A stretch of DNA of 64,000 nucleotides from Corynebacterium sp. CNCTC7651 (GTDB lineage: Bacteria > Actinomycetota > Actinomycetes > Mycobacteriales > Mycobacteriaceae): contig NZ_CP071246.1 in the NCBI RefSeq assembly GCF_021496665.1, forward strand, positions 620,001 to 684,000. Direction: 5' to 3'. Numbering within the stretch: the stretch's first letter is position 1; each line of letters opens with the position of its first letter. The notes beneath the pieces were generated by a model. That model was not told the DNA's origin, made no database searches, and saw nothing but the letters and a program-made list of their open reading frames with translations. This document shows, piece by piece, positions 37,089 through 46,664 of the stretch. Position numbers and translations under genes: made by a program.

Positions 37089-38564
37089 ATGGATACCAAA
37101 GCACTTCTGAGCAAAGTAGAGACTCGACTGTTTATCGGCGGCGAGTGGGTAAACGGTACGGATGGGGAAACCTACGAGGTCCACAACCCCGCTACCGGCG
37201 AGCTGTTGGCCGTTATGGCTTCCGGCACGAAAGAAGACGCGGTGAAGGCCCTCGACGCCGCGGTTGCCGCGCGCCGCGAGTGGGAGCGCACCGCCCCGCG
37301 CACGCGTGCGGAGATCCTGCGTAAGGGCTATGACCTGGTGAAAGAACGCAAGGATGAGTTCGCTGCGCTGATGACCATGGAGATGGGCAAGTCCCTCACC
37401 GAGGCCAAGGGAGAGGTGGATTACGGCGCGGATTACCTGCTGTGGTTCTCGGAGGAGGCGAACCACTTCTTCGGAGACACGAACCACTACCCGGCCAAGC
37501 CGAACCGGATGCTGACGGTGCGCAAGCCGGTCGGCCCGTGCCTGTTGATCACGCCGTGGAACTTCCCGCTGTCCATGGCCACCCGCAAGATCGCGCCCGC
37601 GCTCGCGGCTGGCAACACGGTGGTGATCAAGCCGGCGAAGCTTACTCCGCTGACCATGCAGTACTTTGTGCAGACGATGGTGGAGGCCGGGGTGCCGGAC
37701 GGCGTGATCAACATCGTTTCGGCCAAGTCCGCCTCCGACGTGTCTGGCCCGATCATGGCGGATCCGCGTTGCCGCAAGGTGTCATTTACCGGGTCGACAC
37801 CGGTGGGCTCGAAGCTGATGGAGCAGGCGGCGGAGCACATTCTGCGCATTTCTCTCGAACTCGGCGGCAACGCGCCGGCGATTGTGTTCGCCGACGCGGA
37901 TATTGATCTTGCGGTTGAGGGCGTGAAGGCGGCCAAGATGCGCAACATCGGCGAGGCATGCACGGCGGCGAACCGCATTCTGGTGCACGAATCGGTGGTG
38001 GATGAGTTCGCGGATAAATTCACCGCAGCGGTGAGCGCGATGAAGGTGGGAAACGGGCTGGAGGAAGGAGTGGAGGTCGGCCCCTTGGTCGAGGCCAGCG
38101 CCGTGGACCGGATGGAAGAGCTGGTGGCTGACGCGGTTGCCCGGGGCGGCGAGATTCTCACCGGCGGCAAGCGCATCGAGGGCGACGGCTTCTTCTTCGA
38201 GCCGACCGTGATCCGCGGTGCCTCCCGCGAAGCCCGCGTGTTCACCGAGGAGATCTTCGGCCCGATCGCGCCGATCTTCACCTTCGCTACCGAAGAGGAG
38301 GCGTGGGAGATGGCCAACGATACGGAGTACGGCCTGGCCTCCTACGTGTTCTCGGAGGACCCGGACATGCTGTGGCGCGCGTCCGACAACTTGGAGTTTG
38401 GTCTGCTCGGCTTCAACTCGGGTGTGATCTCGGATGCGTCGGTGCCGTTCGGCGGCGTGAAGGCATCGGGCCTGGGCCGTGAGGGCGCCCGCGAGGGCAT
38501 GCTCGAGTACACCGAGGTGCAGATGATCGGTGTGCGCGACCCCTACGCGAGAGTTACCAAGTAA
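37089..38564 (+). CDS. gabD: NAD(P)-dependent succinate-semialdehyde dehydrogenase family
   Basis: 491 residues of the aldehyde dehydrogenase fold. TPWNFPLSMATRKIAPALAAGN binds the cofactor, then FTGSTPVGS, the catalytic Glu in LELGGNAP and the nucleophile Cys in IGEACTAANRI. The C-terminal PFGGVKASGLGREGAREGMLEYTEVQ is the GabD-type ending. It oxidises succinate semialdehyde or related aldehydes. No GABA aminotransferase is in the window. The ATG follows an AACGGAGGA site. It is followed at once by a remnant of another aldehyde dehydrogenase. Confidence 0.88.
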   Translation: MDTKALLSKVETRLFIGGEWVNGTDGETYEVHNPATGELLAVMASGTKEDAVKALDAAVAARREWERTAPRTRAEILRKGYDLVKERKDEFAALMTMEMGKSLTEAKGEVDYGADYLLWFSEEANHFFGDTNHYPAKPNRMLTVRKPVGPCLLITPWNFPLSMATRKIAPALAAGNTVVIKPAKLTPLTMQYFVQTMVEAGVPDGVINIVSAKSASDVSGPIMADPRCRKVSFTGSTPVGSKLMEQAAEHILRISLELGGNAPAIVFADADIDLAVEGVKAAKMRNIGEACTAANRILVHESVVDEFADKFTAAVSAMKVGNGLEEGVEVGPLVEASAVDRMEELVADAVARGGEILTGGKRIEGDGFFFEPTVIRGASREARVFTEEIFGPIAPIFTFATEEEAWEMANDTEYGLASYVFSEDPDMLWRASDNLEFGLLGFNSGVISDASVPFGGVKASGLGREGAREGMLEYTEVQMIGVRDPYARVTK

Positions 38565-38573
38565 GGAGTGACC

Positions 38574-38698
38574 ATGGCTTCCTCCGACCGCGAGCGGGCC
38601 CTCGAGGTCGCGGCGCCAAGAGCTCCGGCTACGGCGTGGAGTTCGGCGTCGAGGGCTTGAAGGCCCTCGGCCAGCCGCACGTGATCACGATCAACTAG
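38574..38698 (+). pseudogene. aldehyde dehydrogenase remnant (ends only)
   Basis: After a GGAGTG site an ATG opens MASSDRERALEVAAP, which soon leaves frame. In another frame the stretch AKSSGYGVEFGVEGLKALGQ continues to a stop at 38698, which is the typical C-terminal tail of an aldehyde dehydrogenase different from the intact gene upstream. About 430 codons between the two ends are gone. The stop overlaps that of the convergent decarboxylase. Confidence 0.75.
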
Positions 38699-40350
38699 GG
38701 GTTGCGGGGCCCGCGCGGACCGAAGTCGAACTCGGCCGTTGCGGGCCCGAACTTCTGCAGTCCGGCGGGTGCGTCGAACGGGTCGAGGTGGAGTTCGATG
38801 AAGGCGCCCCCGCGAACGTCGGCAAGCACCTGCTCCAGCTCGCCCTCGGTGCGCGCCTGGAATGTCTGCATCCCGGAGCCCGGCGCGAAAACTTCCACCA
38901 AGTCGGCGTACTTCCAATTGGCGACGTCGTTGTACTCGCGCTTCATGCCGAGGATGAAGCGCTCGATGGTGTAGCCGCGGTTGTTCACCAGGAAGATGAT
39001 CGGTTCTTGGCCCTCGCGCAGGATCGTGGAGAGCTCTTGGACGGTGAGCTGGAAGGAGCCGTCGCCGATAAAGAGCAGGTGCCGGCGTTTTGGTGCCGCC
39101 ATCTGGCTGCCCAGGAGTGCGGGGAGGGTGAAGCCGATCGAGCCCCAGATCGGAGAGTTGATGTACTGCACGCCGTCCGGCAAGCGGATGGGCCCGAGGC
39201 CGATGTTGGACGTGCCGGCCTCAGCGATGACGACGTCGCCCTCGCGGATGAATTCGCCGATCTGCTGCCACACGCGCGCCTGGGTGAGCGGGGCATCGGG
39301 CTGCGGGTGGAAGGGTTCGGGCTGGAAAGATGCACCTTCGATGGGCTGAACGGGCAGCGCCGCAACCACATCCTGCAGCACGTCGAGGGAGTTGATGCCC
39401 ACGTAGAACTCACCGTCCATGCTGATGTGCTGGTTGCCGATGTTCACCACGTGATCCTCCGGGAGTTGGTGGGTGAAGCTGCCGGAATTCGCCTCAATGA
39501 AGCGCGGGTTGAAGGTGACCAGGAAGTCCGAGTTTTCCACCCGCTCGCGCACGCCGGGGGAGGACGCTTCGCCGTTGTAGGTGCCTAGGCACAGCGGGTG
39601 GCGCTCGCTGAGCAGCCCCTTGCCGGACGACATGTGTGCGTAGGGGATCCCGCGCTCTACCAGGGCTTCCAGCAGCGGCAGGAACCCGTGGCGGTCCGCA
39701 TCCTGGTCCAGGAGCAGCACGGGGCGTTCCGCGGCGTCCAGCAGCGCGAGGATCTTGTGCACTGCTGCTTGCCGACGCTCACTATCACTACCCGGCAGCT
39801 CCCAATCAAACGGTGCGTCCGGGGCCTCGATCTCGAGGTGCGTGATGTCCGAAGGGATCTGGATGTGCACCGGGCGCTTCTCGCGCAGGCAGGCGCGCAG
39901 CGCGCGGTCCACCTCCTCGACCGCGTTCATGGGGAAGAGGCGGGTAGCCACCTCGGTGAAGGGGCTGATGGCGTCCAGCATGTTGGTGTAGTCGCCGTTT
40001 GCTAGGGAGTGGTGCAAGTTCCAGCGGTATTCGGTGGCGTACTGCGGGGGAGCGCCGGCGATAGACACCACCGGCACGTGCTCCGCGCGCGAACCCGCGA
40101 TGCCGTTCAGGGCGGAGAGCTCGCCCACGCCGTAGGTGGTGAGCAGCGCGCCCACACCGCGCTGGCGGGCGTAGCCGTCTGCCGCGTACGCGGCGTTGAG
40201 CTCGTTGCAGGCGCCGACGAAGCGGATGCCGTCCGCTTCCTCGATCTGCTCCAGCCAGCTCAGGTTGAAATCGCCCGGCACGCCGATGATCTCGGTGATG
40301 CCGATGGCCTTGAGGCGGTCGATGAGGAACTCGCCGATAGTCATTTTCAT
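38695..40350 (-). CDS. 2-keto-acid decarboxylase (indolepyruvate/phenylpyruvate decarboxylase-like)
   Basis: 551 residues. A thiamine-diphosphate enzyme with the activating Glu in GACNELNAAYAADGYAR. Its cofactor motif is GDGSFQLTVQELSTI ending in LVNNRGYTIE, and the catalytic HH pair is in WNLHHSLA. These match KdcA/IpdC-type decarboxylases rather than acetolactate synthase. ATG 40350 overlaps the stop of the upstream aminotransferase (ATGA), so the two are co-translated. Together they would convert an aromatic amino acid to an aryl aldehyde (Ehrlich route). Which 2-oxo acid is preferred is not predictable. Confidence 0.87.
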   Translation of the reverse strand: MKMTIGEFLIDRLKAIGITEIIGVPGDFNLSWLEQIEEADGIRFVGACNELNAAYAADGYARQRGVGALLTTYGVGELSALNGIAGSRAEHVPVVSIAGAPPQYATEYRWNLHHSLANGDYTNMLDAISPFTEVATRLFPMNAVEEVDRALRACLREKRPVHIQIPSDITHLEIEAPDAPFDWELPGSDSERRQAAVHKILALLDAAERPVLLLDQDADRHGFLPLLEALVERGIPYAHMSSGKGLLSERHPLCLGTYNGEASSPGVRERVENSDFLVTFNPRFIEANSGSFTHQLPEDHVVNIGNQHISMDGEFYVGINSLDVLQDVVAALPVQPIEGASFQPEPFHPQPDAPLTQARVWQQIGEFIREGDVVIAEAGTSNIGLGPIRLPDGVQYINSPIWGSIGFTLPALLGSQMAAPKRRHLLFIGDGSFQLTVQELSTILREGQEPIIFLVNNRGYTIERFILGMKREYNDVANWKYADLVEVFAPGSGMQTFQARTEGELEQVLADVRGGAFIELHLDPFDAPAGLQKFGPATAEFDFGPRGPRNP

Positions 40351-41387
40351 TGCGTCTTCTCCCACGCCGCCATGCAGGCGTCCGCCTCAGCTTCGTTGGT
40401 CACGGTGATGCGGATACCCTCGTCAAAAGCGCGCACGAGCACGCCCGCATCCGCAAGCGCGGCGGCGAACTCCTGCGGCGTGGTGTTCAGCGCGCCTGCC
40501 GGCACCCACACGAAGTTGGTCTCCGAGTGCGGGGTGCCGGAGGCGGCGAAGAACTCCTCCAAGCGGTCGCGCTGCGCGCAGGTGGCGTCGACGCGGGCGG
40601 CGAGCTCGCTCTCAAGCGGCAGCGATGCCAGCGCACCCGCCTGCGCCGCGGTGCTGACGGAAAACGGCACGGCCACCTTGTTCAGGGCTGCGATGATGGG
40701 CTCCGGGCCAAAGGCGTAGCCCACGCGCGCGCCGGCGAGGCCGTACGCCTTGGAAAACGTGCGGAGCCCCACCACGTTGGGGTAGCGGGTGATCTCTTGC
40801 GTAGCGACGGGCGTGTCCTCAGCCCGGTTGTACTCGAAGTAGGCCTCATCCAGAGCGACGATCACGTCTGCCGGAACCTGCGCCATGAACTCGTTCCACA
40901 CCTGTGTGGAGATGGTGGTGCCGGTGGGGTTGTTCGGGTTGCAGACGAATACCAGGCGGGTTTGCTCCGTGATGGCGGCGGCCATGGCGGGGAGGTCGAG
41001 CCCGTGGTCGCTGCCAAGCGGAACTGGCACCGGGGTCGCGCCGGCGATGCGGGCGAAGATGGGGTACGCCTCGAAGGAGCGCCAGGGGAACACCACCTCG
41101 TCCCCCGGGCCCGCGGCGGCGGTGACCAGCTGCTGGCACAGGGCCGAGGAGCCGGTGCCCACGGCCACCTGATCGAAGCTAACGCCAAGGTGCTCCGCGA
41201 GCGCAGTGCGGAGCTCGGCGACACCCATGTCCGGGTAGCGGTTCACGTCCGCGAGTGCGTCCACCATCGCCTGCGTCACGGTTGGCAGGGGTGCCTCGGC
41301 GCATTCGTTGGAGGAAAGTTTGACGGCTTGCTCATTGCGCGCGCCGGGAACATAGGCCGGCAGCTGGTCGAGATCGGGGCGGAACAT
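40347..41387 (-). CDS. pat: aromatic amino acid aminotransferase (HisC-like, Pat)
   Basis: 346 residues, a class I/II PLP enzyme. KLSSNECAEAPLP and NRYPDMG start it, then the PLP-contacting CNPNNPTG, DEAYFEY and the lysine site TFSKAYGLAGARVGY. The short N-terminus and NE at the substrate loop match corynebacterial Pat, which transaminates phenylalanine, tyrosine and tryptophan, rather than true HisC. ATG 41387 is preceded by TACGAT at 7 nt, fitting a leaderless transcript. Co-translated with the decarboxylase downstream. Confidence 0.88.
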   Translation of the reverse strand: MFRPDLDQLPAYVPGARNEQAVKLSSNECAEAPLPTVTQAMVDALADVNRYPDMGVAELRTALAEHLGVSFDQVAVGTGSSALCQQLVTAAAGPGDEVVFPWRSFEAYPIFARIAGATPVPVPLGSDHGLDLPAMAAAITEQTRLVFVCNPNNPTGTTISTQVWNEFMAQVPADVIVALDEAYFEYNRAEDTPVATQEITRYPNVVGLRTFSKAYGLAGARVGYAFGPEPIIAALNKVAVPFSVSTAAQAGALASLPLESELAARVDATCAQRDRLEEFFAASGTPHSETNFVWVPAGALNTTPQEFAAALADAGVLVRAFDEGIRITVTNEAEADACMAAWEKTQ

Positions 41388-41457
41388 GCGCCCTATCGTA
41401 CGGCGCGACAAGGAACGCCACCAGCACGCCGGGGCCGGCGTAACCGGGCCACGTGTG

Positions 41458-42435
41458 TTACGCCTGGCCCTCAAACAGGGTGGTCACGGAGCCGTTCTCG
41501 AAGATCTCGCGGATGGTCTTCGCCAGAAGCGGGGCGATGGAGAGCACCGTGAGGTTCTTCCAGCCCTCGGTGTCCTGCGGCAGGGTGTCGGTGGTGATGA
41601 CTTCCTCCGCGCCGCAGTCGTTCAAGCGCTCGCGCGCCGGGTCGGAGAACACGCCGTGGGTGCAGGCGATGACGACGGACTTGGCACCGGCCTCCTTCAG
41701 CACGCCGACGGCGCCGGCGATGGTGCCGCCGGTGTCAATCATGTCATCCATGAGGATGCAGTCCTTGCCCTCGACCTCACCGACCACGCGGTTGGACACG
41801 ACCTTGTTCGCGGCGTCGATGTCGCGGGTCTTGTGCACGAACGCCATCGGGGCGTCGCCCAGCGAGTTCGCCCACTTCTCCGCGGACTTCACGCGGCCGG
41901 CGTCCGGGGAGACCACCACGAGGTTGTCCAGCGGGTACTTGGACTTGATGTAGTCCACCAAGATCGGCATTGCGTGCATGTGGTCCACCGGGCCGTCGAA
42001 GAAGCCCTGGATCTGGTCCGTGTGCAGGTCCACGGAGACAATGCGGTCCGCGCCGGCCGCGGTGAGCAGGTCGGCGATGAGGCGGGCGGAAATCGGCTCG
42101 CGGCCGCGGTGCTTCTTGTCCTGGCGGGCGTAGGGGTAGAACGGCAGGATCGCGGTGATGCGCTTGGCGGAACCGCGTTTCAGCGCATCAATCATGATGA
42201 GTTGCTCCACCAGCCACTTGTTCAGCGGCTGCGCGTGGGACTGCATGACAAAGCAGTCGGATCCGCGGACAGACTCCTCGAAGCGGATGAAGATTTCGCC
42301 GTTGGCGAAGTCCCGCGCCGTGGTCGGCACAAGGTCAATGCCCAACTCCTTGGCAACCGCCTCCGCGAGCTCTGGGTGAGCGCGGCCGGAGAAGACCTTG
42401 AGGTCCTTGTGGCTTTCAGTCGAGTAACCAGTCAT
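41458..42435 (-). CDS. prs: ribose-phosphate pyrophosphokinase
   Basis: 325 residues. Makes PRPP for nucleotide, histidine and arabinan synthesis. Class I features: FSGRAHPELAEAVAKELG, NGEIFIRFEESVRG, the PRPP-binding loop DDMIDTGGTIAGA, and VVVSPDAGRVKSAEKWA. It lies 11 bases downstream of glmU, the conserved actinobacterial order glmU-prs. Confidence 0.95.
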   Translation of the reverse strand: MTGYSTESHKDLKVFSGRAHPELAEAVAKELGIDLVPTTARDFANGEIFIRFEESVRGSDCFVMQSHAQPLNKWLVEQLIMIDALKRGSAKRITAILPFYPYARQDKKHRGREPISARLIADLLTAAGADRIVSVDLHTDQIQGFFDGPVDHMHAMPILVDYIKSKYPLDNLVVVSPDAGRVKSAEKWANSLGDAPMAFVHKTRDIDAANKVVSNRVVGEVEGKDCILMDDMIDTGGTIAGAVGVLKEAGAKSVVIACTHGVFSDPARERLNDCGAEEVITTDTLPQDTEGWKNLTVLSIAPLLAKTIREIFENGSVTTLFEGQA

Positions 42436-42446
42436 GCGTATCCTGC

Positions 42447-43886
42447 CTAACTTTCTCGTGCTTTTCGTGCGGCCTCAGCCGCGTCGGTGCCGGGGCGGTT
42501 GGCTTCCACCCAGCCTTCAATGTTGCGCTGGCGGCCCTCCTTGATAGCCAGGGCTCCCGGCGGAACATCCTGAGTCAACACTGTACCCGCGCCGGTGTAG
42601 GCGCCATCACCCACGGTCACGGGTGCAACGAACATGGTGTCGGAGCCGGTGCGGCAGTAATCGCCGATGACGGTGTGGTGCTTCTTCACGCCGTCGTAGT
42701 TCGCAAACACGCTGGAGGCGCCGATGTTGGTTTCCTTGCCAATCGTCGCGTCGCCCACGTAGGTCAGGTGCGGCACCTTGGAGCCCTCGCCGATCTTTGC
42801 GTTCTTGGACTCCACGAAGCCGCCGAGCTTGCCGCGCGCGCCCAGCTCGGTGCCGGGGCGGATGTAGGTGAACGGGCCGACGGATGCTTCCTCGCCGATA
42901 ACGCCCAGCTCGCCCTGCGTACGTACGACCTTGGCGCGGGCACCGACCTCCATGTCGGTGAGCGTGGTGTCCGGGCCGATGACCGCGCCGTCGCCAATCA
43001 CGGTGGAACCCCACAGCTGGGTGTTCGGGTGGATGATAACGTCGCGGCCAATCTCCACCTCGACGCCGATCCAGGTGGTCGCCGGATCAATCACCGTCGC
43101 GCCGGCGCGCATCGCGCGCTCCACCAGGCGGCGGTTGAGTTCCTTGCCCGCGGCGGCGAGCTGCACGCGGTCGTTCACGCCGGCGAGCTCGCGCGCATCG
43201 GGGGCGGTGAAGGCGGCGACCTTCTTGCCGTCGGCACGCGCAATGCCCAACACGTCCGTGATGTAGAGCTCGCCCTGCGCGTTGTCGGTGGTGATGCGGG
43301 TCAGTGCGTCACGCAGCACGGCGCCGTCGAACGCGAAGACGCCGGAGTTGACCTCGCGCACGCGGCGCTGCTCTTCGTTCGCGTCCTTTTCCTCCACGAT
43401 CTCTTGGACGTTGCCGTCCGCGTCGCGGATGATGCGCCCGTAGCCGGTGGGGTTGGAAAACTCGAGGGAGAGCACCGTCACGGCCGCTTCCTCGAGCTCG
43501 TGCTTTTCCACGAGCGCTTGGATTGTCTCAGGCTGCAGCAGCGGCACGTCCGCGTTGGTCACCACCACGGTGCCCTGGAAGTCCGGAATCGCGGAAAGGC
43601 CCACCTGCACTGCGTGGCCGGTGCCGTTCTGCTCCTCCTGCACCGCCTGCAGGATGGTCACGTGCATAGCCTCTGCGATGCTGTCTACGGCAGGGGAGAC
43701 CTGGTCGCGCTGGTGGCCAACCACGGCAACCAGATAATCCGGCGAAACACCGGCCGCGGCGTGGAGGGAGTGGGACAGTAGGCTGCGCCCGCCGATTTCG
43801 TGCAGCGTCTTTTGGCGGTCCGATTTCATGCGGGTACCCGCACCCGCGGCGAGCACCACAACGGCGCGTTCTGAATGGGTAGGCAT
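42447..43886 (-). CDS. glmU: bifunctional N-acetylglucosamine-1-phosphate uridyltransferase / glucosamine-1-phosphate acetyltransferase
   Basis: 479 residues. The N-terminal pyrophosphorylase domain starts LAAGAGTRMKSDRQKTLHEIGG and includes VVTNADVPLL. The C-terminal half shows left-handed beta-helix hexapeptides (GVEVEIGRDVIIHPN onward) for the acetyltransferase. It makes UDP-GlcNAc for peptidoglycan and mycothiol. ATG 43886, four codons inside the longest frame, follows GGTGGG. Operon with prs. Confidence 0.95.
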   Translation of the reverse strand: MPTHSERAVVVLAAGAGTRMKSDRQKTLHEIGGRSLLSHSLHAAAGVSPDYLVAVVGHQRDQVSPAVDSIAEAMHVTILQAVQEEQNGTGHAVQVGLSAIPDFQGTVVVTNADVPLLQPETIQALVEKHELEEAAVTVLSLEFSNPTGYGRIIRDADGNVQEIVEEKDANEEQRRVREVNSGVFAFDGAVLRDALTRITTDNAQGELYITDVLGIARADGKKVAAFTAPDARELAGVNDRVQLAAAGKELNRRLVERAMRAGATVIDPATTWIGVEVEIGRDVIIHPNTQLWGSTVIGDGAVIGPDTTLTDMEVGARAKVVRTQGELGVIGEEASVGPFTYIRPGTELGARGKLGGFVESKNAKIGEGSKVPHLTYVGDATIGKETNIGASSVFANYDGVKKHHTVIGDYCRTGSDTMFVAPVTVGDGAYTGAGTVLTQDVPPGALAIKEGRQRNIEGWVEANRPGTDAAEAARKARES

Positions 43887-43903
43887 GCCCACCAGCATAA
43901 CGC

Positions 43904-45138
43904 TTAGGCAGTGTCGGCCGAGACGTCCTTGAGCCGCGACGCGCCGACAACTCCGGCGAAACCGATCGCCGCGAGGAAGAGTAGCGCAGCCTGCGGGCCG
44001 AGCATGGAAACCGCCGACGAAACCGCGCCCACCACCAGCAGCACCACGCCCATCACGGTGTTGGACGCGCCGGTAATCACGGTGCGGCGATCCCCCTCCG
44101 CCATATCAACCAGGTACGTCTTGCGGCTCACCCGCACAGCGGTGTGTGCGAGGTTGACAAGGAAGAACCCGAGCGGGAACACCCACGCGTTGACCCCTTC
44201 CGGTGCCAGGCGCGCGCTGAGCACTAGAAGCACGAGCACCACGGAGGCCACGCCCGCAGCCCAGGCCATCGTGCTTTTCGACGATCGATCCGACCACAGC
44301 CCCGAAATCCGCCCACCCAAAAGCGATGCGCCGCCCGAGGCGATGATGAATGCGCCGAGGCCGGTCAGGTCTGCCCCCTCCGCGCTGGCCAGCACCACGA
44401 TGAACGGCGTGGACAGCCCGTGACCAGCATCAGGGAACGCACAAGCAGGAAGCGCTGCAGGTCGCTGTCGCTTTTGACCAGTTCCCATGTGTCGCGCAGG
44501 CTGCTGCCCCCGCCCTTGGTGCCGTCGGTCTCCGCCTCAGGTTCTTTGATGCCTCGGAATACGAGGAGGGAGGCGAAGGCCCACGTCGAGGCGCCCGCCG
44601 CGAGGAGGGCGGCGGCAGCCCACTGGGGCAGCTCGTTGGGCAGAAACGTCAGGACAAGACCGATTACCAGGGTGAACGCTCCCGCGAGAGCCGTAGCCCG
44701 GCCGGTGATCTCCCCGCGGCGGCCCTTGGAAATCGTGCGGCCCTGGACGTCCTTGCCGGCGATGGAGCATAGAGCGCGAAAGACGGCCAAGACCGCGAGC
44801 AGGAAAAGGACGAGGAGGCCGAGCAAGGTGCCGTCGAAAAGCAGGGCACTCAGGGCGATACCTGCGGCGGCCGCGGCCTGCCCCCAGGAGCCGATGAGCC
44901 ACACGCGTTTGCGGGAGCGCTGCGATGTCACCCACGGGGTGAGCGCGGCCTGGGGGAGCATGGAGCCGGATTCGCGGATGGGGACGAGGAAGGAGGTGAA
45001 GATTGCGGGCACGCCTGCGGCGGTGAACAGCCACGGCAGCACGGTTTTCGGGGCGACGATCTGGCCGCCGATGTTCTGCAGGCCGTTCGACCAGATGAAC
45101 CGGCGCGCGTTGCGGTCTTCGTTGGGCAGCTTCGACAC
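43904..45138 (-). pseudogene. MFS permease with a frameshift
   Basis: Two frames together make about 411 residues with some ten to twelve hydrophobic segments. The first frame ends its sensible sequence at LVRSLMLVTG and the next continues LSTPFIVVLASAEG, with the junction at the CCC run 44417-44419 (plus strand), consistent with loss of one base. Restoring it gives a continuous carrier. Substrate unknown. Either a real mutation or a homopolymer sequencing error. The gene is divergent from the multicopper oxidase. Confidence 0.8.
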
Positions 45139-45206
45139 AACTTCCGGATAGTAGGGTCTGGCGTAGCCTTGTGCTTTATAAGTGTCGGCTTACCGGGAGG
45201 TTCTAC

Positions 45207-46664
45207 GTGGCTCAGTTCAGCAGGCGGACGTTCGTGAAAGGGGCGGTGCTGACTGCGGCCGCCGTCCTTGCAGGCTGCGCGGCCCCGCGCACGTCATTCG
45301 AGCAGCCGCGGCCGCTGCCCATCCCACCGCTGGAGGAGGGGGAGTTGGACGGCGCCACCCGCCGCTTCGAACTGACGGCGCAGGCCGGCGAGCACGAGAT
45401 TCTGCCAGGCAAGCACACGCCGACCTGGGGTTTCAACGGTGCCTGGCTCGGCCCGACGCTGTACATGCGCCGCGGGGAGCGCATCGAGATGCGCGTGCGC
45501 AACGGCGTGGATGAGCCGACGGTGGTGCACTGGCACGGCCTGCACTTGCCGGCGGCGGCGGACGGCGGCCCGGCGCTCGCTTTCGGTCCGGGCGAGACCT
45601 GGGAGCCGGCATGGGACGTGGATCAGCCCGCCGCAACCTGCTGGTACCACCCGCACCCGCACGCAATGTCCGCGCTGCACGCGTACCGCGGGTTGGCGGG
45701 CGGCATTATTGTGGCGGACGATCCCTCGGACGCGCTGGGGCTGCCGCAACATTACGGGGTGGACGACATCCCCGTCATCATCACCGACGCGAAGTTCACC
45801 GCGGACGGCCACCTCGACGAAACGATCGACCCCACGTACGGCCTGTTGGGGGACACGCCGGTAGTTAACGGCATCACGCAGCCGCGGTTCGACGCTGCCA
45901 CGCGCCGGGTGCGCCTGCGCCTAGTCAACGGCGCGACGATGCGCTTCCACAATCTGGCGCTGGGTGTGCCGTTTAACGTGGTGGCGACGGATCAGGGCCT
46001 GCTGCCCGCGCCTGTGGAGGTGGATGAGATCCTGCTCAGCCCCGGGGAGCGCGCCGAGATCATCGTGGACCTGGAACCGGGCAAGGATCTCATGCTCCGC
46101 AGCGTGGGCATCCCCCGCCGGGGCGGTTTGCCGGCGGAGGCGGCGAAGGGGTTCGGCTTCGCGGACACCTTCGACTTGCTCGAAATTAAGGCCCCGCTCG
46201 CCGACACCGCCGAGCCGGCCCCGCTGCCGGAAACATTGAGCGCCGAAGCGGTCACCTTGGACGGCGCCGTGGAGGAGCGCGAGTTCCGCCTGAACGGCTT
46301 CCAGATCAACGAGCAGACGATGGACATGAACCGCGTGGACTTTGTGGTGGACCATGCGGGGCGCGAGCTCTGGCGAGTGGCCAATGAAAACGACGATTGG
46401 CCGCACAACTTCCACATCCACAACGCCCGCTTCGCGGTGGTTGAGGTGGAAGGCGGCGCAATTGCCTTGCCCGACGGCTGGCACGACACCATCGTCATCC
46501 CGCCGCTGGCGACGGTGACCCTGCTGGTTGAGATCGGCTACTACCCGGATCCCACCTTGGCCTACATGTACCACTGCCACATGCTCTTCCACGAGGACTC
46601 CGGCATGATGGGCCAGTTCGTCGTGGTCGAGCCGGGGCAGCAGCCGGCGCTACAGAAGCACTAG
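45207..46664 (+). CDS. multicopper oxidase, Tat-exported, CueO-like
   Basis: 485 residues. The N-terminus has the twin-arginine motif SRRTFVKGA and a lipobox-like LAGC. Copper ligands appear as HWHGLHLP, WYHPHPH, HNFHIHN and HCHMLFHEDSGMMGQ, giving the complete T1 and T2/T3 sets. Likely function is oxidation of Cu(I) or siderophore/phenolic substrates outside the membrane. I use GTG 45207 with GGGAGG upstream, because the longer frame to 45171 would put a basic segment before the Tat signal. No copper regulator is adjacent. Confidence 0.92.
   Translation: MAQFSRRTFVKGAVLTAAAVLAGCAAPRTSFEQPRPLPIPPLEEGELDGATRRFELTAQAGEHEILPGKHTPTWGFNGAWLGPTLYMRRGERIEMRVRNGVDEPTVVHWHGLHLPAAADGGPALAFGPGETWEPAWDVDQPAATCWYHPHPHAMSALHAYRGLAGGIIVADDPSDALGLPQHYGVDDIPVIITDAKFTADGHLDETIDPTYGLLGDTPVVNGITQPRFDAATRRVRLRLVNGATMRFHNLALGVPFNVVATDQGLLPAPVEVDEILLSPGERAEIIVDLEPGKDLMLRSVGIPRRGGLPAEAAKGFGFADTFDLLEIKAPLADTAEPAPLPETLSAEAVTLDGAVEEREFRLNGFQINEQTMDMNRVDFVVDHAGRELWRVANENDDWPHNFHIHNARFAVVEVEGGAIALPDGWHDTIVIPPLATVTLLVEIGYYPDPTLAYMYHCHMLFHEDSGMMGQFVVVEPGQQPALQKH

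Noticed and set aside
41386..42450. Plus-strand open frame of 354 codons opposite prs
   Set aside because: Antisense of the highly conserved prs; composition typical of a shadow.
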